Assembly (NCBI GenBank): GCA_026005175.1
Contig: BPKO01000001.1
Coordinates: forward strand, 62,001 to 126,000
DNA length: 64,000 nucleotides
From: Candidatus Tectimicrobiota bacterium
Lineage (GTDB): Bacteria; Tectomicrobia; Entotheonellia; Entotheonellales; Entotheonellaceae
Reading direction: 5' to 3'
The translations under genes were made by a program, and so were the position numbers. Each line of letters begins with the position of its first letter. Position 1 is the first letter of the stretch. Below, one piece after another: positions 62,913 to 64,000 of the stretch. A model generated the notes under the pieces. It was not told the DNA's origin and did no database searches. It saw only the letters and a program-made list of their open reading frames with translations.

Positions 62913-63094
62913 GGAGGAATCCTCCTGTGCTAGAGCGTTGCCCGTGCAACAGGCACGCGGGGTGACCGCGCTCGCCTGTGCGGTGCAGCGCGGGGCTGCC
63001 AGCGTGTGGCAGCCAGCGCGCCAGCAGCGGCGCCGGTGGCTGCGGGTGCGGGATCGCCGCGAGCCCTCAGGCCACCGCGTCTCTGCCTGCGGCA

Positions 63095-63124
63095 ATTATA
63101 GCGCGGCCTTTTGCGGCCGGTCAA
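63095..63124 (-). promoter_or_regulatory. Sigma-70-like promoter of the indolepyruvate oxidoreductase
   Basis: The minus strand has TTGACC (63119-63124), 18-base spacer and a perfect TATAAT (63095-63100). Confidence 0.75.
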
Positions 63125-63153
63125 ACAACGGTGTGGTGTACAGAAGACGGCGT

Positions 63154-63182
63154 TTGACGCCCTGCTGGGAAAGGTTTATCAT
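63154..63182 (+). promoter_or_regulatory. Sigma-70-like promoter of the FabH-like gene
   Basis: TTGACG, 17-base spacer, TATCAT, about 70 bases before ATG 63252. Its start lies only about 30 bases from the opposite promoter. Confidence 0.65.
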
Positions 63183-63251
63183 TTGACGTTCTCATCGCTT
63201 ACCGGTGCCACAGCGATAGACGACAAGCGGCCAGCAAGGTAAGGTGAAGGC

Positions 63252-64000
63252 ATGGCAGAGGGGATGACAGCGGGGCTGCCCGTGCACATTTGCGGAGTGG
63301 GCAGTTATGTGCCGGCGGGGCGCTGCACCAACCGGGATCTGGCGGCCCGCTTTGGCATGAGCGAAGAGGCCATCGTCAAGCTCACGGGGATCTGCGAGCG
63401 GCGCCTGGCGGCGCCGGAGCAGGCCACCTCGGACATGGCGCTGCTGGCCGCGCAGGCGGCGCTGCGCGATGCGGGCTTGGGGCCCGAGGCGGTGGACGCG
63501 CTGCTGGTGGCCACGGCCTCGGCCGACTATGTGACGCCCTCGGTGGCCAACCTGCTCCAGCACCGCCTCGGGCTGCGGCCGGTGCCGGCGTACGACCTCA
63601 ACGCCGGCTGCACGGGGTCGCTCTATGCCCTGATCACGGCCGCGGGGCTCATCCAGGCCGGGCTGTGCCGCACCGTGCTGGTGCTGGGCGCCGAGCTCAT
63701 CTCGCGCATGGTCGACGCGGCCGACCCGGAAACGGCGCTGGTCTTCGGCGATGGCGCCGGGGCGGCGGTGCTGCAAGGCGGCGAGGGTCCCCCCGGGGGC
63801 GCTGCGCCTGCTGGCGCACGTGTGGGCCAGCGACGGCAGCAAGGCGCAGGTGATCATGGTGCCGGCGGGGGGCTCGCGGCAGCCGGCCAGCGCCGAAACG
63901 GTGGCCCAGGGGGCGCACTTCCTGCGCATGCAGGGGGGCAGCGTGTACCGCTTTGCGGTGCGCACCCTGCCCGTCTTGGTGCAGGAGGTGCTGGCGCGGG
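63252..64000 (+). CDS. 3-oxoacyl-ACP synthase III (FabH-like), 5' part (one frameshift)
   Basis: The gene is cut by the window end; about 250 residues are seen. Thiolase-fold features: VHICGVGSYVPAGRCTN, DMALLAAQAALRDAG, the catalytic Cys in LNAGCTGSLYAL, and ETALVFGDGAGAAVLQ. At the run CCCCCCGGGGG (63789-63799) one base too many moves the frame; removing one restores GALRLLAHVWASDGS and VYRFAVRTLPVL to the window end. It condenses acyl-CoA with malonyl-ACP to start fatty acid chains. The His/Asn of the active site lie beyond the window. ATG 63252 has a GGTGAAGG site. Confidence 0.85.
   Translation, partial: MAEGMTAGLPVHICGVGSYVPAGRCTNRDLAARFGMSEEAIVKLTGICERRLAAPEQATSDMALLAAQAALRDAGLGPEAVDALLVATASADYVTPSVANLLQHRLGLRPVPAYDLNAGCTGSLYALITAAGLIQAGLCRTVLVLGAELISRMVDAADPETALVFGDGAGAAVLQGGEGPPGGAAPAGARVGQRRQQGAGDHGAGGGLAAAGQRRNGGPGGALPAHAGGQRVPLCGAHPARLGAGGAGA

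Larger units (their letters stand above)
62913..63251. other. Divergent regulatory region
   Basis: About 340 bases with no gene, between the indolepyruvate oxidoreductase (minus) and the FabH-like gene (plus). It holds a promoter for each direction (63095-63124 and 63154-63182). The remainder is a long GC-rich leader of the oxidoreductase in which I see no clear switch. Confidence 0.6.

Noticed and set aside
59742-62933. 1,063-codon plus-strand frame opposite the indolepyruvate oxidoreductase
   Set aside because: It is an antisense shadow with low-complexity Gly/Arg/Val/His content and no motif, while the minus-strand protein is fully conserved.

Overview
The window is GC-rich bacterial chromosome that is densely coded on both strands. 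Lipoprotein signals, HlyD-type secretion parts and a sigma-54 activator point to a diderm (Gram-negative-like) bacterium. The sequence alone does not name the phylum. I saw no tRNA, rRNA, CRISPR array or insertion sequence.

Layout. Bases 1-3176 hold the end of a large secreted Ig-like, calcium-loop protein, closed by a strong terminator. Bases 3232-8345 (minus) encode an M50-protease/HlyD fusion, a 14-repeat TPR protein and an esterase lipoprotein. Bases 8377-30647 (minus) form a compact, apparently single transcription unit of 13 genes built on two giant Pfa-like (polyunsaturated or secondary lipid type) synthases. The first is NPD-NPD-KS-AT-ACP-KR-DH. The second is KS-AT-DH with its own phosphopantetheinyl transferase. 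Around them lie a free ACP, a phosphodiesterase-like enzyme, two alpha/beta hydrolases, a beta-propeller protein, a methyltransferase, two SDR reductases and a sulfotransferase. This operon is the best candidate for an undescribed system: a sulfotransferase-linked lipid or polyketide pathway whose product is unknown.

Bases 30762-36532 are an accessory stretch: a trypsin-like protease, an AT-rich gap, a DUF1152 protein, a HicBA toxin-antitoxin module flanked by a 48-bp direct repeat that carries a sigma-70 promoter, an amidase, a MNT nucleotidyltransferase and a small secreted protein behind a palindrome-rich leader.

Bases 36567-44394 (minus) are a cobalamin uptake and salvage operon (btuF-btuC-btuD-cbiZ-cobD-cobC-cobQ-cobU) under a B12 riboswitch followed by an intrinsic terminator. 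Nearby metH (B12-dependent) and metF use the product. Bases 44536-47292 (plus) carry a plant-type (class II) ketol-acid reductoisomerase and a CoA transferase. The remainder holds a sigma-54 regulator, moeA, thiI, acetyl-CoA synthetase, a peroxiredoxin, indolepyruvate ferredoxin oxidoreductase and the start of a FabH-like synthase.

Quality caution. At least six genes (both synthases, metH, moeA, the gene at 56127, fabH) are interrupted by single-base shifts, mostly in short G/C runs, and one-base corrections restore full-length conserved proteins. These look like assembly or sequencing indels rather than real pseudogenes. I annotate the genes across them.
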